Source of the DNA: an uncultured Lachnospiraceae bacterium
Lineage (GTDB): Bacteria > Bacillota > Clostridia > Lachnospirales > Lachnospiraceae
Assembly: GCA_900317555.1 (NCBI GenBank)
Contig: ONHF01000005.1
Coordinates: forward strand, 62,001-126,000
Length of the DNA: 64,000 nt
Reading direction: 5' to 3'
Below, one piece after another: positions 27,700-37,760 of the stretch. Both the position numbers and the translations under genes were made by a program. Every line of letters starts with the position of its first letter. The stretch's first letter is position 1. The notes beneath the pieces were generated by a model. It saw only the letters and a list, made by a program, of their open reading frames with translations. It ran no database searches and had not been told where the DNA came from.

Positions 27700-27748
27700 A
27701 AAATAACACCGTGCAGTTAATTTGTCAATCAATTATCTGCACGGTGTT
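27700..27748 (-). terminator. glyA terminator with a promoter embedded in it
   Basis: A perfect 12-bp stem AACACCGTGCAG (27705-27716) / CTGCACGGTGTT (27737-27748), followed on the minus strand by ATTTT, ends glyA transcription. The same DNA holds TTGACA (27723-27728, in the loop), a 17-bp spacer, and TATTTT (27700-27705), a near-ideal promoter reading leftward into the candidate RNA. Confidence 0.75.
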
Positions 27749-27809
27749 GTATTATCTGTTTATTCGTAATATTGCTGTCAATTCTGACACTTATTAATAT
27801 CAACGTGCC

Positions 27810-29048
27810 TCAAATGAGAGGATACTTTTCCGTAAGACCGGCAACGATCGCTCTGGCCTTCGGAATGCCCTCCTCTTTCTGCCGGATCACGCAGGCAATC
27901 GCTTCGGCAATCCGATCCATATCCTGTGTATCCATGCCCCGCGTTGTCACTGCAGGCGTTCCAAGGCGAATGCCGCTTGTTACAAACGGCGATCTCTTTT
28001 CATTCGGAATTGTATTCTTATTCGCTGTAATATGTGCATCATCGAGCCATTTCTCAACTTCCTTGCCGGTCAGATCAAAGTTTGTAAGATCAATCAGCAT
28101 CAGATGGTTGTCCGTGCCTCCGGATACAATCTGCACGCCTCTGTCCATGAGTCCTTTCGAAAGAGCCTTCGCGTTATCCAGTATTCTCTGCTGATAGACC
28201 TTGAAGGAAGGATCGAGCGCCTCTTTGAAGCAGACCGCCTTCGCGGCGATCACGTGCTCCAGCGGGCCGCCCTGAATGCCCGGGAAGACCGCCTTGTTCA
28301 GCTTGTACTTGTCCGCTGCTTCCTGATTTGCCAGAATCAGACCGCCTCTGGGTCCGCGCAGCGTTTTATGTGTTGTTGTCGTGACAATATCACACCACGG
28401 GAACGGGCTGGGATGCAGCCCTGCCGCGACCAGTCCCGCAATATGCGCTATATCCGCGACCAGAACAGCGCCGGCGGCATCCGCGGCTTCGCGGAACTTT
28501 TTAAAATCGATGGTCCTCGCGTATGCCGAAGCGCCGGCGATGATCATTTTCGGATGATGCTCTTTGGCGAGGCGCAGCATTTCATCATAGTCGAGGAAGC
28601 CGTTCTCATCGACGCCGTAAGGAATAACGTTATAATATGTTCCGGAAATGTTCGCAGGCGATCCGTGTGTCAGATGCCCTCCCTGATTCAGATTCATGCC
28701 CATCAGGGTATCTCCGGGCTTCAAAACAGCAAATTCTACCGCGAGGTTTGCCTGCGCGCCGGAATGCGGCTGAACATTGGCATATTCACAGCCAAACAGT
28801 TTCTTCGCGCGTTCAATGGCAAGCGTTTCCACGACGTCCACGCACTGGCAGCCGCCGTAATAGCGGTGTCCGGGATATCCTTCCGCGTATTTGTTCGTCA
28901 GAGGGCTGCCCATTGCTGCCATAACTGCCTTGCTGACCCAGTTCTCCGAAGCGATCAGTTCGATATGATCATTCTGCCGCTGCATCTCCTGCTCGATCGC
29001 TTCCGCGATCTCGGGATCTTCTCTTTTTACTTCATCGAGTGAATACAT
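27810..29048 (-). CDS. glyA: Serine hydroxymethyltransferase
   Basis: Interconverts serine and glycine while charging tetrahydrofolate with a one-carbon unit. Using the ATG at 29046-29048 the protein has 412 residues, beginning [18 protein letters not shown], normal for GlyA. Motifs: [10 protein letters not shown] (30-39), [15 protein letters not shown], and [15 protein letters not shown] with the PLP lysine K228. A longer in-frame start at 29129 adds 27 non-homologous residues; AAGGAGG eight bases before the chosen ATG decides against it. Monocistronic. Confidence 0.95.
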   Translation of the reverse strand: MYSLDEVKREDPEIAEAIEQEMQRQNDHIELIASENWVSKAVMAAMGSPLTNKYAEGYPGHRYYGGCQCVDVVETLAIERAKKLFGCEYANVQPHSGAQANLAVEFAVLKPGDTLMGMNLNQGGHLTHGSPANISGTYYNVIPYGVDENGFLDYDEMLRLAKEHHPKMIIAGASAYARTIDFKKFREAADAAGAVLVADIAHIAGLVAAGLHPSPFPWCDIVTTTTHKTLRGPRGGLILANQEAADKYKLNKAVFPGIQGGPLEHVIAAKAVCFKEALDPSFKVYQQRILDNAKALSKGLMDRGVQIVSGGTDNHLMLIDLTNFDLTGKEVEKWLDDAHITANKNTIPNEKRSPFVTSGIRLGTPAVTTRGMDTQDMDRIAEAIACVIRQKEEGIPKARAIVAGLTEKYPLI

Positions 29049-29178
29049 GATCTGCGCCTCCTTGCCGCTGCCTGTCTTCTGAACCGGTACAAACTCCTCC
29101 GCATCGGATGCGTCAAAGTTTTCGTTCATTATAGCATGCTGTTTATTGAAAAATCATCCAATTTTCACACATCGGATA

Positions 29179-29207
29179 TTGCGTCCTGAAAAAGGCCGGT
29201 GTACTAT
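29179..29207 (+). promoter_or_regulatory. Promoter of the PAP2-like gene
   Basis: TTGCGT (29179-29184), 17-bp spacer, TACTAT (29202-29207). A small hairpin ACACC/GGTGT (about 29222-29240) lies in the 5' leader. Confidence 0.5.
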
Positions 29208-29287
29208 CGTACTGATGTAAAACACCACAATTCGGGGTGTCTGATTTTAGTAATTATTACAGTGATCTCTTTAGCAGAGAATGGATT

Positions 29288-29995
29288 ATGAAGATTAAGA
29301 ATAAAACAACGAAGCAGAAGCTCTTATGGCTGCGTGACCTCTCCAGGGATTCCTGGCCGATGCTGATTTTCATGCTGATGTATATACTGGTCTTCACGCT
29401 GCTCGAAAAGGCGACAAGACTGCATTATACGGTCATTCACTCTCCTCTGGATGACAGAATTCCGTTCATCGAGTATTTTGTGGTTCCGTATTTCATGTGG
29501 TTCGGCTATATCGCATTCAATATGATCAGTCTGTATCTGAAAGACCGCCGCACCTATCTTGCCATATCCGTCTTCCTGATGATCGGAATGACCGTAATGC
29601 TGGTGGTCTCGTTTGTTTTCCCCAATATACAGTATCTTCGCCCGCAGGTGATGCCGAGGAACAATCTGTTTACCCGCATGGTGGCACACCTGTATAAGAC
29701 AGATACGCCAACCAATATCTGTCCCAGTATCCACGTATACAACACGGTCGCTGTCATGCTTGGTCTTTGGCGTACAGATTCTTCGATGCACAGGAAGGCT
29801 TTCCGGATCCCGATGAATATCATCGGCGTTCTGATTATCCTTTCCACCATGTTCATCAAGCAGCACTCGGTTCTGGATGTCGCTGCCGCGTTTGCGCTTT
29901 CGTATGCCAGCTACCTTGCTGTTTTCCGCTACCATGCCGGCAGCATACTGCTGCGCGGCAATGCAGGTAAGCAGGAACCGCTGCAAGGCGAATAA
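29288..29995 (+). CDS. PAP2-superfamily membrane protein
   Basis: From ATG 29288 the protein has about 235 residues with six membrane segments. Late in the sequence NICPSIHVYN resembles the PSxH motif and KQHSVLDVAAA the SxxxH-x3-D motif of the PAP2/inositol-phosphotransferase superfamily, where the histidines form a phospho-enzyme. Candidates are a lipid phosphatase or a phospho-head-group transferase. An in-frame GTG at 29237 could extend it by 17 residues; neither start has a strong ribosome site, so the start is uncertain. Confidence 0.8.
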   Translation: MKIKNKTTKQKLLWLRDLSRDSWPMLIFMLMYILVFTLLEKATRLHYTVIHSPLDDRIPFIEYFVVPYFMWFGYIAFNMISLYLKDRRTYLAISVFLMIGMTVMLVVSFVFPNIQYLRPQVMPRNNLFTRMVAHLYKTDTPTNICPSIHVYNTVAVMLGLWRTDSSMHRKAFRIPMNIIGVLIILSTMFIKQHSVLDVAAAFALSYASYLAVFRYHAGSILLRGNAGKQEPLQGE

Positions 29996-30021
29996 AGAAA
30001 CGCGCGCCGCCGGGCGCACAT

Positions 30022-30067
30022 AAAAAACCTGCCGGATTCCCGAACCTGGAATTCCGGCAGGTTTTTT
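30022..30067. terminator. Bidirectional terminator between convergent genes
   Basis: AAAAACCTGCCGGA and TTCCGGCAGGTTTTT form a long stem flanked by A and T tracts on both strands, ending both the PAP2-like gene and the leftward glycosyltransferase gene at 30080. Confidence 0.88.
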
Positions 30068-30079
30068 GTGTCGATGCGG

Positions 30080-31111
30080 TTAATTGAACTGAAAGAAATG
30101 CCGTACAATCTTATATCCGCCCGCTGTCAGAGCACGGCCGCCTCTGCCGGGGAGATTCACGCCAAGGCCGAAGATACCATTGCGCAGGCGAAGATACAGG
30201 AAGTAATCCTTGCTCCGAAGATACTTCCACAAATCATCTTTCTTTTTAAGATCTTCCGGCGTATTGGCCAGAATCGCGAGCACGCAGGAAATCGTCGTAA
30301 TAATCTCCAGATAATTGTACATATATTTGCGAAGCTGCGGGTGCGCATTGATCTTCGGCTGATTTTCCTTGTCAGTATAATAATCGATCATCAGTTTATT
30401 GACGCGCAGCTGCTGGTCAATTCTGGAAATCATGACTTTCTGGTTGACGGACTGATCTACACGGCCGATGTAATAGTAATACAGATTCAGGTCCATGTAG
30501 TACATGTTCCGTACGTACGGCAGCGGCTCAAAAACATAGATATTGTCCACATAAAAACAATGTTCCGGAAGACGGACGCCGCACTCCCGCAGAAGCTTTG
30601 TACGGAAAATAACCGAGTGCATGAGAATATAATGTCCCTTCCGGAAATGCCCGACATCTTCCCACGTGAACATTTTATCGGTCGGAAGGGTGCTGCGGTA
30701 ATGAATTACCTTATGTTTTTTCTCGCCCTCCTTATCATAGACATAATTGCATAAAAGCATATCCAGCTGCGGGCTCGCCCCCGAAAGCTCGCGAAGCTTG
30801 TCCAGTACCTTCAGATACGCGCTCTGCTTGAGTCTGTCGTCACTGTCAACCACCTTGAAAAACACGCCCGTCGCATTCTCGATTCCGGTATTGACCGCGC
30901 TGCCATGCCCTCCGTTCTCCTTGTGAATTACACGAACAAGGTTGGGATGCAGAACCTGATACCGGTCCGCGATCTCCGCGGTCCGGTCTTTGGAGCCGTC
31001 ATCCACAATGATGATTTCCACATCTTCGCCACCGACGAGAAGCGAGTCAATGCATTTAGCCATATATGCTTCCGAGTTGTAGCAAGGTACACAAATCGAT
31101 AGTAATTTCAT
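30080..31111 (-). CDS. Family 2 glycosyltransferase
   Basis: A 343-residue cytoplasmic or peripheral GT-A enzyme: LLSICVPCYNSEAYMAKCIDSL at the N-terminus, EIIIVDDGSKDRTAEIADRY, and the metal-binding VVDSDDRL near residue 93. It lacks clear membrane helices. Similar enzymes make capsular, teichoic or glycolipid structures. It ends the large comEA-holA operon region, 72 bp downstream of the DUF1653 gene. Donor and acceptor unknown. Confidence 0.88.
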   Translation of the reverse strand: MKLLSICVPCYNSEAYMAKCIDSLLVGGEDVEIIIVDDGSKDRTAEIADRYQVLHPNLVRVIHKENGGHGSAVNTGIENATGVFFKVVDSDDRLKQSAYLKVLDKLRELSGASPQLDMLLCNYVYDKEGEKKHKVIHYRSTLPTDKMFTWEDVGHFRKGHYILMHSVIFRTKLLRECGVRLPEHCFYVDNIYVFEPLPYVRNMYYMDLNLYYYYIGRVDQSVNQKVMISRIDQQLRVNKLMIDYYTDKENQPKINAHPQLRKYMYNYLEIITTISCVLAILANTPEDLKKKDDLWKYLRSKDYFLYLRLRNGIFGLGVNLPGRGGRALTAGGYKIVRHFFQFN

Positions 31112-31182
31112 ACTTCAGCCTTTCCAGCTTATTATTGCGCTGCGCTGCCATACAGACTTCCTGCAGACATACGCGGCAGATT

Positions 31183-31761
31183 TCATTCCTCCGGATTTCC
31201 GCGGAGCCTGCCGCGCGGCGGCTCGTACCGGTCGATTGTAAGAAGACAGTCCCTCAGATCTTCATATCTTTTCTGCACCTCGCCGGGTCCGATTTCAAGG
31301 CCTGCTGCGACAGCCATGGTGTCGATCATATCGTTCGTAATCCGCGGACGGAGCGCTGTCAAAGCGTCCAGCTTCTCCTGCATGTTCTTTGCGTCAAGAA
31401 AAGCTTCCACCAAGGGATCCAGCGTTGAATCTTCCGGCGCCGCGTTCACAAAGACCTGTGCCTTCTCCGCTGCGGGCTGTTCCTTCGGCAGTTCCTCCGC
31501 CGTTTCCCTGTCTTCCACTTCTTCAAAACGGTAGCGGGCAGCAACCCCGGGATATTTTACATGGTCCACTTCACTCAGGAATTCTTCTTCAGGCCGTACA
31601 AAAAAGCCGTAATCGCCATACAGTGCCTGATAAACCACAACCCTGCGGCCGGTAGCCTCCTCGCGTGCGATAAGAAGCACCTGATATAGCTTTCCCTTGA
31701 AATGTCTGTACCGGCCCAGTATCTTTACTTTTCTAGTATCCATTCTCCATCTTCCTTCCAT
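31183..31761 (-). CDS. DUF1653 domain protein
   Basis: A 192-residue soluble protein. Residues about 8-75 (ILGRYRHFKGKLYQVLLIA, VVYQALYGDYGFFVRP, EEEFLSEVDHVKYPG) match the small DUF1653 domain, whose function is unknown. The C-terminal half is helical and acidic, with no recognised domain. It lies 62 bp downstream of holA. Confidence 0.82.
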   Translation of the reverse strand: MEGRWRMDTRKVKILGRYRHFKGKLYQVLLIAREEATGRRVVVYQALYGDYGFFVRPEEEFLSEVDHVKYPGVAARYRFEEVEDRETAEELPKEQPAAEKAQVFVNAAPEDSTLDPLVEAFLDAKNMQEKLDALTALRPRITNDMIDTMAVAAGLEIGPGEVQKRYEDLRDCLLTIDRYEPPRGRLRGNPEE

Positions 31762-31823
31762 CGCCCGGTCAAGCCGGCGAAGTTTCCCTGCGAATTTACG
31801 CTTCTCCCGTCTTCCAGTCCGGT

Positions 31824-32873
31824 CTATGACCGGTGGGCCCCCGTTTTCCGTGTGATTTCGGCAATCAGCACTTCCACAGCCAGCCGGTCCCCGATCTTCC
31901 CGCGTTTGTATTCATAGTCTGCCTGCACACAACGCTGCAGCGCATCCATGAGTCCGCGCAGTGTATGACCGCGCAGCAAAGGCCGGATTCTTTTCGTCAG
32001 CACATAAAAATTCAGTCCTGTGACCGAGGCAATTTCCTGATCCGGCTTACCCTGCCGGATCAGTTCTCCGACTTCCAGAAGCTGGTTAAGCTGCCGGATC
32101 ATCAGGGCGAGGATCTGCTGCGGCGGAGTCTGCAGAAGCAGCATTTTATAATAAAGCGCGAAAGACGTATCCGCGTCACCTCGCATGACTGCGGCAATCA
32201 GATCAAAAATACTGTCCTGTATGCGTTCGCTGCACACCGCGCGCACATCCTGCATAGTGATCTCGGTCCGTCCGAGACAGTAGCCGATGACTTTGTCTGT
32301 CTCGTTGACCGCATTCATAAGATCGCTTCCCGCGTACTCCGAAAGCAGTGAAAATGCCTCGTCTGTAAGCGTAAGCCCCGCCTTTTTGCACCTGTCCGTC
32401 AGAAGCTTCCGACAGAGTCTCTCATCCGGCTCCGTGCAAGGCAGCACAAAACCGTTCCGGCTGACTGCCTTATACAGCTTCGTCGTGCGGTTTACTTCCT
32501 CCTGCGAGAATATAAGTACGGTCGTTTCCGGCACCCTGGAAATAAAATCCGTGATCGGATCCAGCGCTTCTCCTGTCTTCTCAAAGAGCCAGGAATTCTC
32601 GATCACGATTACCCGTCTGTCCGCGAAAAACGGAAGCGTCTGCGCAATATCGATCACCTCTTCCGTTGTAAATCCCGCGCCTGTAAAGTACGAGTAATTC
32701 ATTCCCCGTCCGCCGGGCAAAGCCGCATCTGTGATTTTATCCCTGTTTTGCAGCCGCAGATATGCCTGATCCCCGTACAGAAGGTATACTCTCTGAAATT
32801 CACCGCTCCCGATCTGCTGTTCCAGAAGGCGGACACTGTCCGCGTATTTTTGTTCGTTCTTCTTCACTGCCAT
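31824..32873 (-). CDS. holA: DNA polymerase III subunit delta
   Basis: Clamp-loader subunit that opens the sliding clamp. From ATG at 32873 the protein is 349 residues, normal for HolA, with VYLLYGDQAYLRLQNRD near the N-terminus, PFFADRRVIVIENSWL (delta motif) and C-terminal helical domain ALMIRQLNQLLEVGELI. A longer in-frame GTG start at 33071 would add 66 low-complexity residues and overlap comEC, so I reject it. It follows comEC closely, the usual comEC-holA order of Firmicutes. Confidence 0.92.
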   Translation of the reverse strand: MAVKKNEQKYADSVRLLEQQIGSGEFQRVYLLYGDQAYLRLQNRDKITDAALPGGRGMNYSYFTGAGFTTEEVIDIAQTLPFFADRRVIVIENSWLFEKTGEALDPITDFISRVPETTVLIFSQEEVNRTTKLYKAVSRNGFVLPCTEPDERLCRKLLTDRCKKAGLTLTDEAFSLLSEYAGSDLMNAVNETDKVIGYCLGRTEITMQDVRAVCSERIQDSIFDLIAAVMRGDADTSFALYYKMLLLQTPPQQILALMIRQLNQLLEVGELIRQGKPDQEIASVTGLNFYVLTKRIRPLLRGHTLRGLMDALQRCVQADYEYKRGKIGDRLAVEVLIAEITRKTGAHRS

Positions 32874-32916
32874 AAGAATACCTGTCAATACATTATACAA
32901 TCCGCACGCCGTCTTG

Positions 32917-35154
32917 TCATGGTTTTTGCGTTCTGCTGACGAAGACGCGGCTGCCATCGGTTTCAAAACAAATTCCCCCGCACTCTCTGGTATCCAGAAT
33001 CCGGCTGCCGCAATTTCGTAGTCTCCGGATGGTTTCTTTGTGCGGATGCCCGTACGGATTATTTCTGCCACAGGAAATCACGGTCCAGGCAGGGCGCAGG
33101 GTGTTCAGAAACTCTTCCGTCGTAGCTCCCGATGATCCGTGATGCGCAGCCTTTAATACCGTGACCGGAAGCGTATCGCCGTAGCGGGAACGGATCACGG
33201 AAAGACAGTGTTTTTCCCCCTCGCCTTCCAGATCGCCTGTTAAAAGCGCCCGGAATTTCCCATAGGAAACAAGGAGCGTCACCGACATCGCGTTGCTCTC
33301 CTGATAAGCGCTGTCCTTCTCCGGATGCAGGCAGGTGATTGTAAGACCGCCTGTGTGCAGACTCATATTCGTCTCAAGATAGCCTGCAGGAACGCCGGCG
33401 CGCGCTGCAGCATGCAGAAGGTCGCGGTACGCTTCTTCCATGGCGGTCTCTGTGCAGGAAGGCAGAAGCAGCATCCGCACCTTTGGAGCTCCCTTTCCCT
33501 GCCTTTCCAGAAGCTCCTTTACTGCTCCGCAGTGGTCCTGATCCGGATGTGTAACCACTGCGTAGTCCAGCGCATCGATTTTTTCGTAAAACAGATACGG
33601 CTCCACCGTATACTCTTCGAGCGCGTTCCGGTCGGAGCTGCCTGCGTCGATCAGCATCGCATGACCCCGATATTCGAGGACAATGCCGTCTCCCTGCCCT
33701 ACATCTAGGAAAAACAACCGAAGATTCCCCGGATGCCGCGTGATAAGGAACAGCATTGACACAAGCAGACACAAGCTTCGAAGCCGCCCGGGAATCCACC
33801 GCGAAAATGCGATAATTCCGGCAATCATGGCAAGATAGATCATCAGCTTTACAGGCTGCGCGTGGCCGACGACAAATTGTTCCGCCGCGGCTGTCTGCGA
33901 AATTGTGCAGAGCGCTTTATAAAAATACAGTATCACATGACAGCAAAGCGAGGTCACTCTGCCGGCGCGCACGGACAGAAAACCTGCGGCAAGAACGGCT
34001 CCTCCGGAAATCATCAATGTCTGCATAAAAGGCAGAACAAGAAAGTTCAGGAAAACACCGGCGAGCGGGAAAGTATATCCGCTGACCATATATACCGGAA
34101 GTGTAAGGGCGGGGATCGCCAGTGTTTTGCCGGCTTTCCCGGGCAGCACAGGCATCAGTGCGCCGATCGAAAGCGCCGCCGCGAACGAAAACAGAAAGCC
34201 TGTATGATACAGAAACAGCGGCTGACGGAGCAGGAGAAAGATTTCCGCAAGTGAAAGACTTGTCAGAAAATCCGGTGTCCTTCCGATCCGGTATCCCAAA
34301 GCGCCGGTCAGGTACATGATCAGCGCGCGGACAGAAGAAGGTCCGGGGCCTGCCATCAGGCAGTAGATGCTGACGACAAGAGGCGCGAGGAGTCTTTGCA
34401 GACATTTCGGTGCATGTATTTGGCGCAGAAGTCCTGTAATGCCAAGGCCAACGAGTGAAATATGAAGGCCTGAAACCGCCAGAATATGGATAATTCCGCT
34501 CCGCCTGTACAGATCTTTCGTCTCCTGATCCAGCCACCCCTTCTCTCCAAGGAGCAGTGCTTTCATGACAGACGCATCTTCCTGTGAAAGACACCGGTCA
34601 AAAACCCCGGCCATTGCTCTCCGGAGTCTGTATAAAGTGTCACCGATCACACTTCTTTTTCCGTTTACCGCCGTAACCCGCGCACCGGAAATCGAGTAAT
34701 CACACCCCAGCGTCCGGTAATAGAGCCGGGCATCAAATTCGCCGGGATTGCGCGCGGTTTCGAAAGCGCGCACCTTTCCTGTAACACAGATCAGTGCGCC
34801 TATCGGCGTCAGGTCATCTTCCGGCGCCTCCGGGAACTCCCGGGGAATATGCGACATGTGACCTTCATATTCGGTCTTGTTATCATTTTCGGAAACAGGG
34901 ACCCTCACAAGGACATGATTTTTCGTAGAGGGTCCGGACGGGCAATGAATATTGCCCAGCGTGATCAGAAGGGAAATAACGCCGTTTTTTGATACACGGT
35001 ACTCTTTCGAAAGGACTCTTCCCTGCAGCCGCACGGTGCTGCCATCAAACTCTGCATAGTCTGGCAGCGCCGGCGGCAGAAACCGCAGGACCAGATACAT
35101 GACCGCCGTTACAGCCAGTGCAAGCGCACAGAGCGGACGGCGCATAAAGCTCAC
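32917..35154 (-). CDS. comEC: ComEC/Rec2 family DNA-uptake channel protein
   Basis: A 745-residue membrane protein that imports single-stranded DNA during natural transformation. It has an N-terminal DUF4131/OB-like region after two hydrophobic stretches, the competence membrane domain (about 190-470, including HILAVSGLHISLVGLGI), and a C-terminal metallo-beta-lactamase domain (about 480-745) with LDVGQGDGIVLEYRG and VVTHPDQDHCGAV. The gene looks intact. Upstream neighbours are a GerMN lipoprotein and a two-component system, with comEA further up. Confidence 0.93.
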   Translation of the reverse strand: MSFMRRPLCALALAVTAVMYLVLRFLPPALPDYAEFDGSTVRLQGRVLSKEYRVSKNGVISLLITLGNIHCPSGPSTKNHVLVRVPVSENDNKTEYEGHMSHIPREFPEAPEDDLTPIGALICVTGKVRAFETARNPGEFDARLYYRTLGCDYSISGARVTAVNGKRSVIGDTLYRLRRAMAGVFDRCLSQEDASVMKALLLGEKGWLDQETKDLYRRSGIIHILAVSGLHISLVGLGITGLLRQIHAPKCLQRLLAPLVVSIYCLMAGPGPSSVRALIMYLTGALGYRIGRTPDFLTSLSLAEIFLLLRQPLFLYHTGFLFSFAAALSIGALMPVLPGKAGKTLAIPALTLPVYMVSGYTFPLAGVFLNFLVLPFMQTLMISGGAVLAAGFLSVRAGRVTSLCCHVILYFYKALCTISQTAAAEQFVVGHAQPVKLMIYLAMIAGIIAFSRWIPGRLRSLCLLVSMLFLITRHPGNLRLFFLDVGQGDGIVLEYRGHAMLIDAGSSDRNALEEYTVEPYLFYEKIDALDYAVVTHPDQDHCGAVKELLERQGKGAPKVRMLLLPSCTETAMEEAYRDLLHAAARAGVPAGYLETNMSLHTGGLTITCLHPEKDSAYQESNAMSVTLLVSYGKFRALLTGDLEGEGEKHCLSVIRSRYGDTLPVTVLKAAHHGSSGATTEEFLNTLRPAWTVISCGRNNPYGHPHKETIRRLRNCGSRILDTRECGGICFETDGSRVFVSRTQKP

Positions 35155-35182
35155 CTCTTTCGTTTTCAGACTGTCATTTCAT

Positions 35183-36169
35183 TTACTGCTCCCCGCCGGT
35201 GGCCTCTTCGCCGGAGGATGTCAGGTCAGGGTTTTCTTCATAGGTATTCTGCAGGCTCATGGTCTCCATAAAGGAATCCGCGGTCTTGCCTTCAACGGAA
35301 AACTGCACTTTGCTGACCGTGGGAAGCTGCGTCAGAGAATTGACCAGCGAATAAACCGCGACCTGCGGCGTTACATTGTACGGCTCCGTGAGAAACGCAC
35401 TGTCCAGATTCACATAACAGACGCCGTCACGTGTCGTGACAGACAGCACCTTCGTGTCCTGATTGAGTGTAGGATAGACGGCATCACTGTTCGGCCCCTT
35501 GAGCACCTGCTCGACGATCAGCCTCTCCGGCGCGATGTTGCTGTTATAAACGACATTCCGGTAAGTGTCGACCAGCCGGTCTCCTTTCTGATTCGCGAAA
35601 AACAAATGCAGCCGGATCCTCTCATACCCCCGGATCTCACTGCCCGAATTATTGATAAACTGATCTTCACTCATGTTCGCGAGCAATGTGCCGTCCGCGT
35701 CGGAGAGCGGTTTGTTGTCCGCCGTAAAGGTAACCTTCTCGATGCCGGGGATCTGGCAAAGCGTATTCACAACCGCCGTCCTTGCAAGGATTTCCCGCAC
35801 CTGATCCTGTGAGCGGTATTCCTCCGAAAAATCAATGGTCAGCGTCCTTCCGGACAGGTTGAAAGAACGGACGGTATAGCCCTGAATCGGCGCCCTGTAA
35901 TCCACAGAATCCGGCTGTTGGGAAAGCACCTCCAGTATTTCCCGCACGGACTTTTTCCTCTCGTCCGGCGTCTGCAGGTCATAGTCCACAGGGATGACGG
36001 CGTCCGCGTCTTTGCTCACATAATACAGGCGGAACGCACCGTGTGCTTCATCCTCTTTGTTTGTCTGCCCGGAAGAACAGCCGCATACGGCAAGTATGAC
36101 GCACAGAATAAGACAGATGCACAGGCTGCATGTCCTGTTTTCAGTTGGCCTTCTTCTCTTCATGTCCAT
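35183..36169 (-). CDS. GerMN-domain lipoprotein
   Basis: A 328-residue exported protein with a basic N-terminus, hydrophobic core and a lipobox-like end with Cys at about 31. Two GerMN domains follow (about 45-150 and 185-300), each with a pattern like TLTIDFSEEYRSQ and VCYVNLDSAFLT. In Bacillus GerM acts in peptidoglycan work during sporulation and germination; family members are also found with cell-wall kinases. The start lies within the last 29 bp of the histidine kinase gene, so the two are translationally coupled and probably act together at the membrane. Confidence 0.88.
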   Translation of the reverse strand: MDMKRRRPTENRTCSLCICLILCVILAVCGCSSGQTNKEDEAHGAFRLYYVSKDADAVIPVDYDLQTPDERKKSVREILEVLSQQPDSVDYRAPIQGYTVRSFNLSGRTLTIDFSEEYRSQDQVREILARTAVVNTLCQIPGIEKVTFTADNKPLSDADGTLLANMSEDQFINNSGSEIRGYERIRLHLFFANQKGDRLVDTYRNVVYNSNIAPERLIVEQVLKGPNSDAVYPTLNQDTKVLSVTTRDGVCYVNLDSAFLTEPYNVTPQVAVYSLVNSLTQLPTVSKVQFSVEGKTADSFMETMSLQNTYEENPDLTSSGEEATGGEQ

Positions 36170-37754
36170 GCGTCAGCTTCAACTCTCCAATATATTTCTT
36201 CATGACATCCTGCGCGGAAGCCCGCGAAGGCATCTGATCCGGAGAATGTTTGATCGGAATGGTAACCGTAAACTTCGTCCCGACATTCTCTTTGCTTTCT
36301 ACATCAATCTGTCCTTTATGCAGCAGAATCGCGCTCTTTGTAATCGACAGTCCAAGACCCGTGCCGCCGATTTCTCTCGATCTGGATTTATCCACGCGGT
36401 AAAAACGTTCATAGATCCGTCCGATCGATTCCTCCGGTATTCCGATACCGGTATCTTCGACGGTTACAATCACATTTTTGTGATCCGAATTTACGGTCAC
36501 TTTTACTTTTCCATGATCCTTGTTATACTTCACCGCATTTTCGATCAGATTCGTAAATACCATCGTCATCTTGACTTCATCGATTTCCGCGGTGACCTCT
36601 CGCTCGCTCACAAGCGTCATTTCAATATCCCGCTGCATCGCGAGCGGCCGGACACGTTTTAAAATAATCTCCAGCAGGTCATTGATATTGACCTGGGAAA
36701 TATTCATTGTCACCTGACGCCGGTCCATTTTGGCGAGATTCAAAAGCTCGCCGATCATCTTGTTCTCGCGGTCAAGCTCATTGTCGATATCCTGCAGAAA
36801 TTCCCGGTACATTTCAGCAGGAACAGCCTCGCCCTGCTGCAGAAGGGAGTCGGCAAGAACTTTCATCGAAGTCATCGGCGTCTTCAGTTCGTGCGAGACA
36901 TTGGATACAAATTCCTGTCTGGATTCATCAAGTGCGCGCATTCTGCCGAGTACCTGATTGAATGCATCCACCATGTTTTCTGTTTCCAGATAATCATTGA
37001 CAGAAGCAGGTGCGCTGCTGAATCCCGCCTTTACGTCCTGAATCTCTCTGGTGAGCTTTTCGAACGGCCGGACCAGCTCTCCCGAAAGCAGAAGACCGAG
37101 CGAAAAGACAAAGAGCAGAAGGATCACTTCAAGGAGCGAGGCCCGACGGTCGAGAATGTCGATCGTCGCATTGATGGAGTCCGTGGAAACGCTTGCCAGA
37201 ATGACGCCGTAAACGGTCTCCTCTTCCTTTTCGCTTCCTGCGGAATAATCACCGCTTTCCAGTGATCTGGTCTCACTGATCGGGATGATCACTTCAATAT
37301 AGCCGTCTTTCCGGACATAGTTTGATGAAACAGCCTTGCTTCCGTTTCGAAGACACCTGACGACATCCTGTGAGACAATGATCTTGCCGGCAGACATATC
37401 ATAGGTATCTTTGACAATCCGCAGAGCGTCGTCAATAATCAGCACACGGCCGTCATAAAACGAGGAAAACTGGGCAAGCTCTGCGTTTACAATAACAGAA
37501 TCCGGATTTTTCAAATAATTATAGGTAATCAGATGGTTTGCCAGAATCCGCAGCTGTGTCTGCGCCTCGCTGGTACGGACATTCACGACGCGGGTCTCAT
37601 AATTCGACAGGATCCCGTAGCGCATAATGGTTACGGGAATCATCCCGAAAAGAAATGTGATAAGAAAAATACGCAGTTTCAGACTCCGCAGAAACGGAGC
37701 CTTTAACACAAACGCGTGCAGTTTCGAAGAAATCGTATTTCCGGTCTTTTCCAT
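36141..37754 (-). CDS. Sensor histidine kinase, WalK-like
   Basis: A 537-residue membrane kinase: first membrane helix about 28-47, extracytoplasmic sensor domain to about 205, second helix about 207-225, a HAMP segment, HisKA with the phospho-acceptor H288 in SNVSHELKTPMTS, and a C-terminal HATPase with NLIENAVKYN, VEDTGIGIPEE and GGTGLGLSI. It lacks the PAS domain typical of full WalK. It follows its response regulator by 6 bp and overlaps the GerMN gene. A cell-wall sensing role is inferred from neighbours and similarity. Confidence 0.93.
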   Translation of the reverse strand: MEKTGNTISSKLHAFVLKAPFLRSLKLRIFLITFLFGMIPVTIMRYGILSNYETRVVNVRTSEAQTQLRILANHLITYNYLKNPDSVIVNAELAQFSSFYDGRVLIIDDALRIVKDTYDMSAGKIIVSQDVVRCLRNGSKAVSSNYVRKDGYIEVIIPISETRSLESGDYSAGSEKEEETVYGVILASVSTDSINATIDILDRRASLLEVILLLFVFSLGLLLSGELVRPFEKLTREIQDVKAGFSSAPASVNDYLETENMVDAFNQVLGRMRALDESRQEFVSNVSHELKTPMTSMKVLADSLLQQGEAVPAEMYREFLQDIDNELDRENKMIGELLNLAKMDRRQVTMNISQVNINDLLEIILKRVRPLAMQRDIEMTLVSEREVTAEIDEVKMTMVFTNLIENAVKYNKDHGKVKVTVNSDHKNVIVTVEDTGIGIPEESIGRIYERFYRVDKSRSREIGGTGLGLSITKSAILLHKGQIDVESKENVGTKFTVTIPIKHSPDQMPSRASAQDVMKKYIGELKLTHGHEEKKAN

Positions 37755-37760
37755 GAATCT

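Noticed and set aside
31824-33071. Longer HolA with 66 extra N-terminal residues
   Set aside because: The extra residues are low-complexity and overlap comEC; ATG at 32873 gives a normal length.
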